Part shown: positions 1-5,786 of the stretch, piece after piece
Numbering within the stretch: position 1 is the stretch's first letter
Layout: each line of letters starts with the position of its first letter
NCBI GenBank assembly: GCA_023456995.1
Contig: JAEWNU010000055.1
Location: 1-6,268, forward strand
DNA: 6,268 bases
Direction: 5' to 3'
DNA from: Bacillota bacterium
GTDB lineage: Bacteria; Bacillota; Clostridia; Oscillospirales; Ruminococcaceae
The notes under the pieces: generated by a model
What the model was told of the DNA's origin: nothing
Seen by the model: only the letters and a program-made list of their open reading frames with translations
Databases searched by the model: none
Made by a program: the position numbers and the translations under genes

Positions 1-42
1 TGTTTTCATAATTTCAGGGTTGATGCAACCTTGTTTGCGCAT
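1..42 (-). CDS. rbsD: RbsD/FucU-family sugar pyranase (mutarotase), N-terminal fragment cut by the left window edge
   Basis: Only the first 14 codons are inside the window, reading MRKQGCINPEIMKT. This matches from memory the start of D-ribose pyranases, which begin M-K-K-x-G-I-L-N followed by an amphipathic helix. The ATG is preceded by AGGGGG at 52-57, 9 nt upstream, overlapping the TAG stop of the SIS gene, so the gene is translationally adjacent and in the same operon. RbsD-family enzymes interconvert pyranose and furanose forms of a free sugar, which would feed the ribokinase-like enzyme encoded just upstream. The catalytic residues lie outside the window, so the family call rests on 14 residues plus the neighbouring kinase. 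The true substrate may not be ribose; see the pathway finding. Confidence 0.6.
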   Translation of the reverse strand, partial: MRKQGCINPEIMKT

Positions 43-51
43 TTTTAAGAG

Positions 52-57
52 CCCCCT
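52..57 (-). promoter_or_regulatory. Ribosome binding site of the rbsD-like gene, overlapping the upstream stop codon
   Basis: AGGGGG on the minus strand overlaps the TAG stop (56-58) of the SIS gene and sits 9 nt before the ATG at 42. The same stop-codon/SD overlap and 9-nt spacing occurs before the ribokinase gene. It supports the reading that a new gene starts at 42 rather than chance sequence. Confidence 0.6.
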
Positions 58-667
58 ACTTCTCGTTATGGCGCAGCTGCCCGAGCGCGCCGCCCGGGTG
101 CCGACGGACATATTGTTCAGGCGTCATGGCACGATCTGCTTGCAGCATGACCGAGAGCGCCTGCAGTACGTAGATTTCTGCCAAAATAGAGTTGCGGGGA
201 GCGCGGTTTAAGGGGCCGCCCTCAGCGCCGACACCGGCGAACAGAACCGCTTCGCTGTGCTGTGCCAGCCAAGAATTGAGATTGCCGGTGACACCGATTA
301 CCTTGCAGCCGTTATTGTGTATGGCATTCACCGTAGCCTGCAATTCAACCGTCTGACCGCTGTTGGAGATACAGATGACAACATCGCCTTCCACAAGCTG
401 CCCACAGGAGCCATGCACCGCTTCGGTACCATGCAGAAAATAGGTAGGTGTTCCGGTGGAGGAGAGCAGTGAAGCCATGTAAGCTGCGACATGCCCCGGT
501 TTGCCAATGCCGGTGATATGAACTCTGCCGCCGTTTTTTTCACAATGCTGAATCAGTCTAACCGCACCAGAAAGAGATTCGGCGGTAACAGCTTCAATAA
601 ATTTATTGAATTCGTCTTTGACACTGTTATGGAATACTTCAAACGCTTTGATTGCAGCTTCAGACAT
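56..667 (-). CDS. Single-domain SIS sugar-phosphate isomerase, KpsF/GutQ/KdsD (arabinose-5-phosphate isomerase)-like, without CBS domains
   Basis: The 203-residue protein is one SIS (sugar isomerase) domain. Visible motifs are GIGKPGH at 54-59 (Lys56), the sugar-phosphate loop SNSGQTVEL at 101-109, EGGPLNRAP at 149-157 and RHPGGALG at 189-196. These match by eye the corresponding stretches of E. coli KdsD/GutQ/KpsF, whose Lys, Glu and His catalytic residues would be Lys56, Glu149 and His190. The usual family length is about 310-330 residues with two C-terminal CBS domains; here the protein stops just after HPGGALG. Single-domain members are known, for example in Bacteroides fragilis and E. 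coli CFT073. The family interconverts D-arabinose 5-phosphate and D-ribulose 5-phosphate, normally for Kdo synthesis. Here it sits among uptake and breakdown genes, 2 bp after the kinase stop, which suggests a catabolic role. A different sugar-phosphate isomerisation, such as a 6-phospho-3-hexuloisomerase-type reaction, is possible but fits the HPGGALG motif less well. Confidence 0.85.
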   Translation of the reverse strand: MSEAAIKAFEVFHNSVKDEFNKFIEAVTAESLSGAVRLIQHCEKNGGRVHITGIGKPGHVAAYMASLLSSTGTPTYFLHGTEAVHGSCGQLVEGDVVICISNSGQTVELQATVNAIHNNGCKVIGVTGNLNSWLAQHSEAVLFAGVGAEGGPLNRAPRNSILAEIYVLQALSVMLQADRAMTPEQYVRRHPGGALGQLRHNEK

Positions 668-669
668 AT

Positions 670-1683
670 TTAGTAAACCCCTTTCAATACATCCAACAGT
701 CCCAGCGAAAACTCACTAAACTGTCGCGCTTGCAACGCCAGTGAAACCTCGTCAAACGTGGGCAGGGAAGGCATGGCCCCCATGCGTGAGACGGTGATGG
801 CGGCGGTATTGTTGGCATATTGCAGCGCCTGCTCATCGGTAAGACCCGCGCAAACGCCGGTACAAAATGCGCCCACAAAAGAGTCCCCGGCCGCTGTCGG
901 GTCTGCGACGGCCACATCGGGGACACAGGGCTTGAACACGAAGGTGCCGTCGTTAGAATCTGACACCACCGCTCCATTGTCGCCCAGCGTGATGATAACT
1001 TTTTTGACACCTTTTTTGTGCAGTGCAGCCACGGCAGCTCTAAGATTCTCCTCGTTGAGTGAACCATCCACATTTCGGATGGTAACGCCTGTGAGATCAG
1101 CCGCTTCATACTCGTTGGGGGAGATGTAGGTCAAATGAGACAGCAGCGCATCAGAAAGCGGTGCAGAAGGCGCGGGATTAAGCATGACCCGCACACCGTG
1201 TCTATGGGCAATTTCGGCCATCAGCTCGACGATGGCCATCGGAATTTCAAGCTGAAGCATGAGCATGTCATACTGCGCAATTTGATTTTCTAAAAACATG
1301 ACCTCATCGGGTGTTATCGTCATATTTGCGCCCGAAACAACAATAATGCGGTTGTTGAGGGTGACACCGTTTTGCTGGGTAAGCAGAATGTTGCCAATAG
1401 CAGTGGGTGCAGTGGCAGTGCGGAGAACGTGCTTTGTATCGACGCCAGCAGTGTTCAGCGTTGCGATCAGCTGGTCACCAAATGCATCGTTTCCGGTTTT
1501 GCCAACCATGGTGACATTGGCACCTAACCGTGCAGCCTGTACAGCCTGATTTGCGCCCTTACCGCCCGGGGCGGTACGAAAGCCATTCCCAAACACCGTC
1601 TCACCTGCATTTGGAAAGCGCTCGGTGGAAACAATCATGTCCATTACAAGACTGCCCACCACCAGAATTTTTGGTTTCTTCAT
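670..1683 (-). CDS. rbsK: PfkB-family sugar kinase, ribokinase-like
   Basis: A 337-residue cytoplasmic kinase of the ribokinase/PfkB family, expected to phosphorylate the 5-OH of a furanose sugar with ATP. Ribokinase marks in order: GSLVMD near the N-terminus (10-15), the first PfkB signature GGKGANQA at 40-47, a Glu in LQLE (146), NPAPS at 169-173, PNEYEA at 189-194, ITLGDNGA at 231-238, and the second PfkB signature DPTAAGDSFVGAF at 261-273, where Asp267 is the expected catalytic base. The length is slightly above E. coli RbsK (about 309). The ATG at 1683 was chosen over an upstream ATG at 1749 because AAGGAG lies 9 nt before it and family homology starts there; the longer form would overlap the aldolase gene by 53 bp. 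By alignment with E. coli RbsK, the ribose-contacting Asn14 is Val13 here, so ribose may not be the substrate. The rbsK symbol refers to the family only. Confidence 0.88.
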   Translation of the reverse strand: MKKPKILVVGSLVMDMIVSTERFPNAGETVFGNGFRTAPGGKGANQAVQAARLGANVTMVGKTGNDAFGDQLIATLNTAGVDTKHVLRTATAPTAIGNILLTQQNGVTLNNRIIVVSGANMTITPDEVMFLENQIAQYDMLMLQLEIPMAIVELMAEIAHRHGVRVMLNPAPSAPLSDALLSHLTYISPNEYEAADLTGVTIRNVDGSLNEENLRAAVAALHKKGVKKVIITLGDNGAVVSDSNDGTFVFKPCVPDVAVADPTAAGDSFVGAFCTGVCAGLTDEQALQYANNTAAITVSRMGAMPSLPTFDEVSLALQARQFSEFSLGLLDVLKGVY

Positions 1684-1692
1684 GCCAAACAG

Positions 1693-1698
1693 CTCCTT
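1693..1698 (-). promoter_or_regulatory. Ribosome binding site that fixes the ribokinase-like gene start
   Basis: AAGGAG on the minus strand lies 9 nt before the ATG at 1683 and shares its first two bases with the TAA stop (1697-1699) of the aldolase gene. It argues for the 337-residue kinase and against the 22-residue N-terminal extension, and implies coupled translation of aldolase and kinase. Confidence 0.75.
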
Positions 1699-2623
1699 AC
1701 AGACCCAGTTTTTTGCCAAGGTATTGCTCCAACGCAAACAGACTTTCAACCTCCATGCGTGCGTTTTTATCTAAACGGTTGCGGTCTGAGCTTCGGGAAT
1801 GCAGGCTCATCGGAAGGCCTACAAGATTCATGTGATATTTTGCACTGACAGGGTAAAGGCGCATTTCGATCATGGCAAATTCGGTGAGTAGGTCGGCCAT
1901 TAATTTAGCTTCCTCGGCTTTTTCAGGGTTATGAGCATTATCCACCACAAATTTATAAAGCTGTGGATGATAGTTTGCCATGATGCCGTTATAACCAGCA
2001 GCGCCGTGCATAAAGCTGTCATAAAAAGAAGCGGCATTGGCGTTGAAGAGCTTTAAGGGGGTGCCTTCCACTGCTTTGATGCGTTCGCGGATTAACTCAT
2101 AATCACAACAGGTATCCTTTAAAAATACCAGCTTCCCGGAATGTGCCAACTCGCTCAAGCACTTGGTCGAAACCAGACGCTTGTAAGGCATGGGGCATTC
2201 ATAGATGCCAAAATCTACTTCTGGGAAGGCATTTGCCGTTGCCTCGAAGTTTTTCATGAAAACTTCATCGCCTTCGTTTTGGGGGTCAAGTGCATTAGAA
2301 ACCAACACATAGGCTTCCACGCCGGTTTTCATCATCGATTCAATCTCTTGAAGCTGAGTGGGCAGGTCGGTCGCGGTGTGTCCGGAAGCAATAACCTGCA
2401 AACGGCCGTCGGCAGCTTCTATTACAGCTTTACCGAGATCCACTTTTTCTTGCGGGGTCAAAAATAGCATTTCGCTCGACTGGCAAACTGCAAAAATACC
2501 GTTACAGCCTTTTTGGGCGTACCAGTTCACCATTTTTTGCACGGTGGAAAAATCAATCTTGCCATCCTCAGTAAAGGGGGTAATCATCGTCGGCCAAACG
2601 CCGCCACGAATCTGAAATGCCAT
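1697..2623 (-). CDS. DHDPS/N-acetylneuraminate lyase-superfamily class I aldolase, probable pyruvate-releasing sugar-acid aldolase
   Basis: A 308-residue (beta/alpha)8-barrel enzyme of the DapA/NanA superfamily, which forms a Schiff base between lysine and a 2-keto acid. The start GGVWPTMITPF (7-17) is the typical first strand. The expected Schiff-base lysine is Lys169 in VFLKDTC, and the conserved tyrosine is Tyr141 in GIYECP. The normal G-T/S-T-G-E pyruvate-carboxylate motif reads CQSSE at 47-51, and the DHDPS Arg138 and Tyr107 positions appear not to be conserved, so this is unlikely to be a true lysine-biosynthesis DapA. Its place between a TRAP transporter and a sugar kinase points to cleavage of an imported 2-keto-3-deoxy sugar acid to pyruvate plus an aldose. 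A GAGGTG ribosome binding site (2631-2636) lies 7 nt before the ATG. A lyase/dehydratase on another keto acid, or a sialic acid lyase, are alternatives; the latter lacks the usual partner genes here. Confidence 0.85.
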   Translation of the reverse strand: MAFQIRGGVWPTMITPFTEDGKIDFSTVQKMVNWYAQKGCNGIFAVCQSSEMLFLTPQEKVDLGKAVIEAADGRLQVIASGHTATDLPTQLQEIESMMKTGVEAYVLVSNALDPQNEGDEVFMKNFEATANAFPEVDFGIYECPMPYKRLVSTKCLSELAHSGKLVFLKDTCCDYELIRERIKAVEGTPLKLFNANAASFYDSFMHGAAGYNGIMANYHPQLYKFVVDNAHNPEKAEEAKLMADLLTEFAMIEMRLYPVSAKYHMNLVGLPMSLHSRSSDRNRLDKNARMEVESLFALEQYLGKKLGL

Positions 2624-2682
2624 AAAAAATCACCTCATAAAATTATTGTATATTGGCATGTCTTTAGGACAGGTCAAGCGCA

Positions 2683-3978
2683 TTAGCCGGTATAGCCGAG
2701 GAACATTCTCGGCAGGAACAATACAACGTTGGGAACATAGGTAATGATAATTAACACAATGAGCATTGCGACGATCATCGGTAAAATTTCTTTAACGACA
2801 TCTTTGAGCGGCGTGCCGGAGATGCCGCTGGTGATGAACAGGAGCATGCCAAACGGTGGTGTGGAAAGCCCAACCATCATGTTAAACACAACCACGATGC
2901 CAAAATGCACAAGGTCAATACCCAGCTGATTGACAAGTGGTAACATGATCGGGATGAAAACAACCTGAATAACCGAGGTATCGATAAACATGCCCAGAAT
3001 CAGCAGTGCAATATTCACAATAAACAGGAACACAAGGGGCTCATTGGTCATGGAGAGAATCAAATTGCCAAGTTTGACGGCAATTTGTTCGCGGGCAACA
3101 ATGTAGGAAATTGCAGTGGCAGAACCCACCATCAACGACGTCGTTCCGGTGGCCTGCACCGTGTCAATTAGTACCTGTTTAAAGCCATTCCAGTTCAAAA
3201 CACGATAAGCAAATATGGCGATAATCAGCGCGTAAAAACCTGCGACAGCACCAGCTTCGGTCGGAGTCATAACGCCGGTATAGATGCCGACCAGCAAAAT
3301 GACTGGCGTCAGAATAGCGGGGATAGCTTTGAGGCAGTAAAGCAGATATTCACGCAGTACAAGAGCGGCGCTACGCGGATAGTTGCGCTTTCTGGCAATA
3401 ATGGCGATATAGATCATCAACGCAATTGCCAGTAGTACGCCGGGTACCATCCCGCCCATGAACAACGCACCGACTGAAGCGCCTGAGAGCATGGAATAGA
3501 TAACCATGGGAATCGATGGCGGAAAGATGGGGCCAATGGTGGCCGAAGCTGCCGTAATGGCGCAGGAGAAGCCGTCGTCATAACCTTCCTGACGCATCGC
3601 TTCAATCTCCATCTTGCCCAGACCTGCAGCATCTGCGATGGCCGAACCGGTCATGCCCGAGAAGATCAGCGACGCCAGCACATTAACGTGACCTAAACCG
3701 CCGCGAAAACGTCCAACGATACCCCTCGAAAAGCCAAAAATCATTTCGGTAACTTTGCCGGAATTCATAACATTTGCGGCAAAGATAAATAGTGGAACCG
3801 CTATAATGGTATAGTTTGAAAACAACATGCCCAGCGTTTGCTGCGCCACCATTTTAACATTTGTTCCACTGATTAAAAAGTAAAAAGTACAGGCCGAAAT
3901 CATCCCAAGCGGGATAGGCATTCTTAAAAGGAACATGAGAACAAAGATGAGTAGAAATACAAAAAGTGCCAAGTTCAT
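2683..3978 (-). CDS. dctM: TRAP transporter large membrane subunit, DctM family
   Basis: A 431-residue, very hydrophobic protein, the usual length for DctM. It forms the ion-coupled (usually Na+) transport channel of a TRAP system in the cytoplasmic membrane. Roughly 11-12 membrane segments can be drawn, from residues 3-18 to about 395-425. Family landmarks include VPLFIFAANVMNSG (61-74), SGMTGSAIADAAGLG (107-121), IGPIFPPSIPMVIY (148-161), GVMTPTEAGAVAGFYA (235-250) and VGLSTPPFGMLLF (369-381). The ATG overlaps the dctQ stop in an ATGA arrangement, with AAGGAGG (3986-3992) 7 nt upstream inside dctQ, so the two membrane subunits should be translationally coupled. No truncation or frameshift is seen. 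Confidence 0.95.
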   Translation of the reverse strand: MNLALFVFLLIFVLMFLLRMPIPLGMISACTFYFLISGTNVKMVAQQTLGMLFSNYTIIAVPLFIFAANVMNSGKVTEMIFGFSRGIVGRFRGGLGHVNVLASLIFSGMTGSAIADAAGLGKMEIEAMRQEGYDDGFSCAITAASATIGPIFPPSIPMVIYSMLSGASVGALFMGGMVPGVLLAIALMIYIAIIARKRNYPRSAALVLREYLLYCLKAIPAILTPVILLVGIYTGVMTPTEAGAVAGFYALIIAIFAYRVLNWNGFKQVLIDTVQATGTTSLMVGSATAISYIVAREQIAVKLGNLILSMTNEPLVFLFIVNIALLILGMFIDTSVIQVVFIPIMLPLVNQLGIDLVHFGIVVVFNMMVGLSTPPFGMLLFITSGISGTPLKDVVKEILPMIVAMLIVLIIITYVPNVVLFLPRMFLGYTG

Positions 3979-4562
3979 TCGTGTTCCTCCTTATTTGCTT
4001 GTTCAATGGCTTCTTCATAAGCCGGTTTATGTTCCTGCAGCAGACGTTCCTCCGCCTGTTTGCCGCCTAAGCCAGAAAAGACCATAAAATCCTGATAAAG
4101 CTCTAGGCCGGTATACAGCAACATGAGTATTAAAAAGACCATATAGGGCGCAAAAACATAATTGAGTCCAACTTTAAGAACGCTGGATTTTTGAATTTTC
4201 ATGAACTTAATGTAGTCCCACGTAGGGCTAACCGAGGCAATTAGCGCAGCGAAAATAATGAGATTACCTAAAAATGCTGATAAAGATTTTAACTTAACAG
4301 GCAGCACATCGTAGACCAGCGTAAAGGTAACATGTGATTTTTTACGCTGTGCGTAACAAGCACCGAGCAGCACCACCCATACATAGCACATGCTGGTCAC
4401 TTCCATCGACCAAGGCTTAGGGTCACGCACAACATAACGAAAGAAAATCTGCATAATAAACACACCGAATAGCCCAACAAAGGCCAATACCGGAATGTAA
4501 ATTTCTACACAGTCTCGCAACCAAAGCACAGCTTTTTTTAATAACTGCTTCAAGACGTTCAT
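3975..4562 (-). CDS. dctQ: TRAP transporter small membrane subunit, DctQ family
   Basis: A 195-residue membrane protein with four hydrophobic segments near residues 21-41, 56-71, 94-112 and 135-154. The family's best-conserved stretch is present: FFRYVVRDPKPWSMEVTS at 40-57, followed by VWVVLLGACYAQRKKSHV at 61-78. DctQ pairs with DctM and helps dock the DctP binding protein. The tail after about residue 165 is charged, rich in Glu and Lys, and presumably cytoplasmic. An ATG at 4625 is in frame and would give 216 residues, but it lies inside the loop of a strong hairpin and adds a non-conserved basic leader. The ATG at 4562 follows a purine-rich GGAAGAGGAAGG and places the conserved region normally, so it is preferred. 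Confidence 0.92.
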   Translation of the reverse strand: MNVLKQLLKKAVLWLRDCVEIYIPVLAFVGLFGVFIMQIFFRYVVRDPKPWSMEVTSMCYVWVVLLGACYAQRKKSHVTFTLVYDVLPVKLKSLSAFLGNLIIFAALIASVSPTWDYIKFMKIQKSSVLKVGLNYVFAPYMVFLILMLLYTGLELYQDFMVFSGLGGKQAEERLLQEHKPAYEEAIEQANKEEHE

Positions 4563-4574
4563 CCTTCCTCTTCC
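4563..4574 (-). promoter_or_regulatory. Purine-rich ribosome binding region that favours the shorter dctQ start
   Basis: GGAAGAGGAAGG runs directly into the ATG at 4562. The GAGG core is 4 nt from the ATG, closer than the 7-9 nt spacing of neighbouring genes, so dctQ initiation may be less efficient than dctP or dctM. The alternative ATG at 4625 has no comparable site. Confidence 0.5.
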
Positions 4575-4607
4575 ATGGCTGTGTCGAAATAAAATTAATT
4601 TTTTAGA

Positions 4608-4639
4608 ATACGGGGCATATCGCATGATATGCCCCGTAT
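4608..4639 (-). promoter_or_regulatory. Strong intercistronic hairpin between dctP and dctQ
   Basis: A perfect inverted repeat: 4608-4620 pairs with 4627-4639 (13 bp including GGGGC/GCCCC), and one further inner C-G pair at 4621/4626 leaves a 4-nt loop. It lies 34 bp after the dctP stop. On the transcribed strand the stem is followed by TTCTAAAAAATTAATTTT, which lacks an uninterrupted U-run, so it is a poor fit for a full intrinsic terminator. A hairpin here more likely protects the upstream dctP message from 3' exonucleases or partly attenuates read-through, giving more binding protein than membrane subunits. That function is inference. Confidence 0.75.
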
Positions 4640-4673
4640 CAAAAACGTTAACGGTAGAAGCACGTCAGAGAAA

Positions 4674-5711
4674 TTAGCCTAGAGCCTTAACCTTTTCAAA
4701 GAGATCTTTATCCCAGCTCTTGGAGATGTCGTTCTCGAGGTATTTGTTTAGAACGTGTTCGGCAAAAGCGTCAACGTCCGCTTCATAGACCTTCAGTCCC
4801 TGACCCTTAAGGAAGTCAACTACTTCGCTTTCGGTCTTCAGGTTCGTATCATCGCAGGACGTACGGGCAGCTTCGACACCTTCCATAACCCATCCCTGCT
4901 GCTCAGGGGTGAGAGAATCCCACTTAGCCTTGTTGATGGTAGGCCACACGGAGTCAACTAGGTGGTTGGTCAGCGAAATGGATTTCTGAACTTCGTAGAA
5001 TTTGGCGTTCTTAACGGTGGGCAGGGGGTTATCCTGACCATCGACAGTGTTGGTTGAAAGCGCAAGATACAGATCGTTAAAGGGGATAGGAGTGGGGTTT
5101 GCACCCATAGCGGTACCAAGGAAAACCCAAGCGTCGGAGTTGGGCATTCTCAAATTGATGCCATTGAGGTCTGCGGGGGTCTTGATCTGCTTATCCTGAC
5201 CGAGCGAGATCTGGCGGGTACCTAGATAGAATGCACCCAGCGGCATGATGCCTTGTTCGGTAGCAATTTTAGAGAATACTTCCTTGCCGATATCACCATT
5301 AAGCACCTTCGTCATGTGATCATAGCTTTTGAAGATGTAGCCTGCGGTGAACATCGAGAGCCACGGGCTGTTGGTGGTAAGCCAGGAAGCGCTGGAATAG
5401 ATGATGTCGCAGTCGCCGGCCATGAGCGCGGCGGTTTCAGTATCCTGATTGAACAGTGTACCAGAATCATAGCACTCAACGGTAATCTGACCATTAGAAA
5501 CCTTCTCGACAGTTTCTTTAAAAACCTTCTGTGCCTGACCATGGGCATCTGTTGGGACGGCTGCAATAGAGAAAATCAGGTTCACGGGCTTTGCCTCAGG
5601 AGCTGCGGAGCTCGCGGGGGCAGAACTGGCAGGGGCAGAAGATGAAGCGCCGCCGCATGCGGTCAGCATTAACATCAAGGCTGCCAAGGTTACAGCAAAC
5701 ACCTTTTTCAT
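4674..5711 (-). CDS. dctP: TRAP transporter substrate-binding lipoprotein, DctP family
   Basis: A 345-residue extracytoplasmic binding protein. Residues 1-18 are a lipoprotein signal peptide ending in lipobox LTAC with Cys19 as the lipidated residue, so in a Gram-positive cell it is anchored to the outer face of the membrane. Residues 20-41 are a Ser/Ala/Pro-rich linker with an imperfect PASSA repeat. The mature domain starts near 42. Family marks are GTRQIS (164-169), LRMPNSDAW (187-195), GANPTPIPFNDLYLAL (203-218) and VDGQDNP (223-229). Arg188 is the expected carboxylate-binding arginine and Arg166 the likely second one, by comparison with SiaP/DctP. This supports an acidic substrate but does not identify it. 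AGGAGG at 5720-5725 lies 8 nt before the ATG, the best ribosome binding site in the window, fitting a protein needed in excess. It is the first gene after the regulator. Confidence 0.96.
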   Translation of the reverse strand: MKKVFAVTLAALMLMLTACGGASSSAPASSAPASSAAPEAKPVNLIFSIAAVPTDAHGQAQKVFKETVEKVSNGQITVECYDSGTLFNQDTETAALMAGDCDIIYSSASWLTTNSPWLSMFTAGYIFKSYDHMTKVLNGDIGKEVFSKIATEQGIMPLGAFYLGTRQISLGQDKQIKTPADLNGINLRMPNSDAWVFLGTAMGANPTPIPFNDLYLALSTNTVDGQDNPLPTVKNAKFYEVQKSISLTNHLVDSVWPTINKAKWDSLTPEQQGWVMEGVEAARTSCDDTNLKTESEVVDFLKGQGLKVYEADVDAFAEHVLNKYLENDISKSWDKDLFEKVKALG

Positions 5712-5719
5712 TATTCGTT

Positions 5720-5725
5720 CCTCCT
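5720..5725 (-). promoter_or_regulatory. Consensus ribosome binding site of dctP
   Basis: Perfect AGGAGG on the minus strand, 8 nt before the dctP ATG at 5711. It fixes the dctP start and predicts high translation of the binding protein compared with dctQ, which has a weaker, closely spaced site. Confidence 0.85.
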
Positions 5726-5746
5726 AAGTTTGTCTTTATTACCAAT

Positions 5747-5764
5747 CTGTCCCGGTAAGGACAG
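5747..5764. repeat. Small inverted repeat in the regulator-dctP gap, possible operator or leader hairpin
   Basis: CTGTCC (5747-5752) and GGACAG (5759-5764) form perfect 6-bp arms around a 6-nt centre; after one mismatch a further 3 bp (CAA/TTG) can pair. It sits in the 75-bp space between the regulator stop and dctP, upstream of the dctP ribosome binding site. It does not match the classical LacI/PurR palindrome with a central CG. No convincing -35/-10 pair was found nearby, so an operator role is only a possibility. Confidence 0.35.
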
Positions 5765-5786
5765 GTTGCGACTGGTTTATGAGCAG

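Noticed and set aside
758..1129. Plus-strand open frames opposite the kinase and other genes
   Set aside because: They lie antisense to well-supported genes, have no recognisable domains, and the minus-strand genes explain the coding signal.
1684..1749. 22-residue N-terminal extension of the ribokinase-like protein starting at ATG 1749
   Set aside because: It overlaps the end of the aldolase gene, has no family homology, and a good AAGGAG site precedes the ATG at 1683.
1697..2623. Annotation as DapA (4-hydroxy-tetrahydrodipicolinate synthase) for lysine biosynthesis
   Set aside because: The carboxylate-binding motif and the Tyr107 and Arg138 positions differ from DapA, and the neighbours are transport and sugar catabolism genes.
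4608..4639. Rho-independent terminator ending transcription after dctP
   Set aside because: There is no uninterrupted U-tract after the stem on the transcribed strand, and dctQ and dctM, which must be made with dctP, lie directly downstream on the same strand.
1697..5711. Sialic acid (nan/SiaPQM) utilisation operon
   Set aside because: A TRAP system plus an NAL-superfamily enzyme fits superficially, but NanE, NanK, NagA and NagB are absent here, while a ribokinase-like enzyme, RbsD-like protein and KpsF-like isomerase are present. Genes outside the window could change this.
5712..5786. Sigma-70 promoter for dctP in the regulator-dctP gap
   Set aside because: A TAATAA-like -10 can be found at about 5734-5739, but the sequence 17 nt upstream of it (CTGTCC) is not a -35 match, so I cannot support a promoter.
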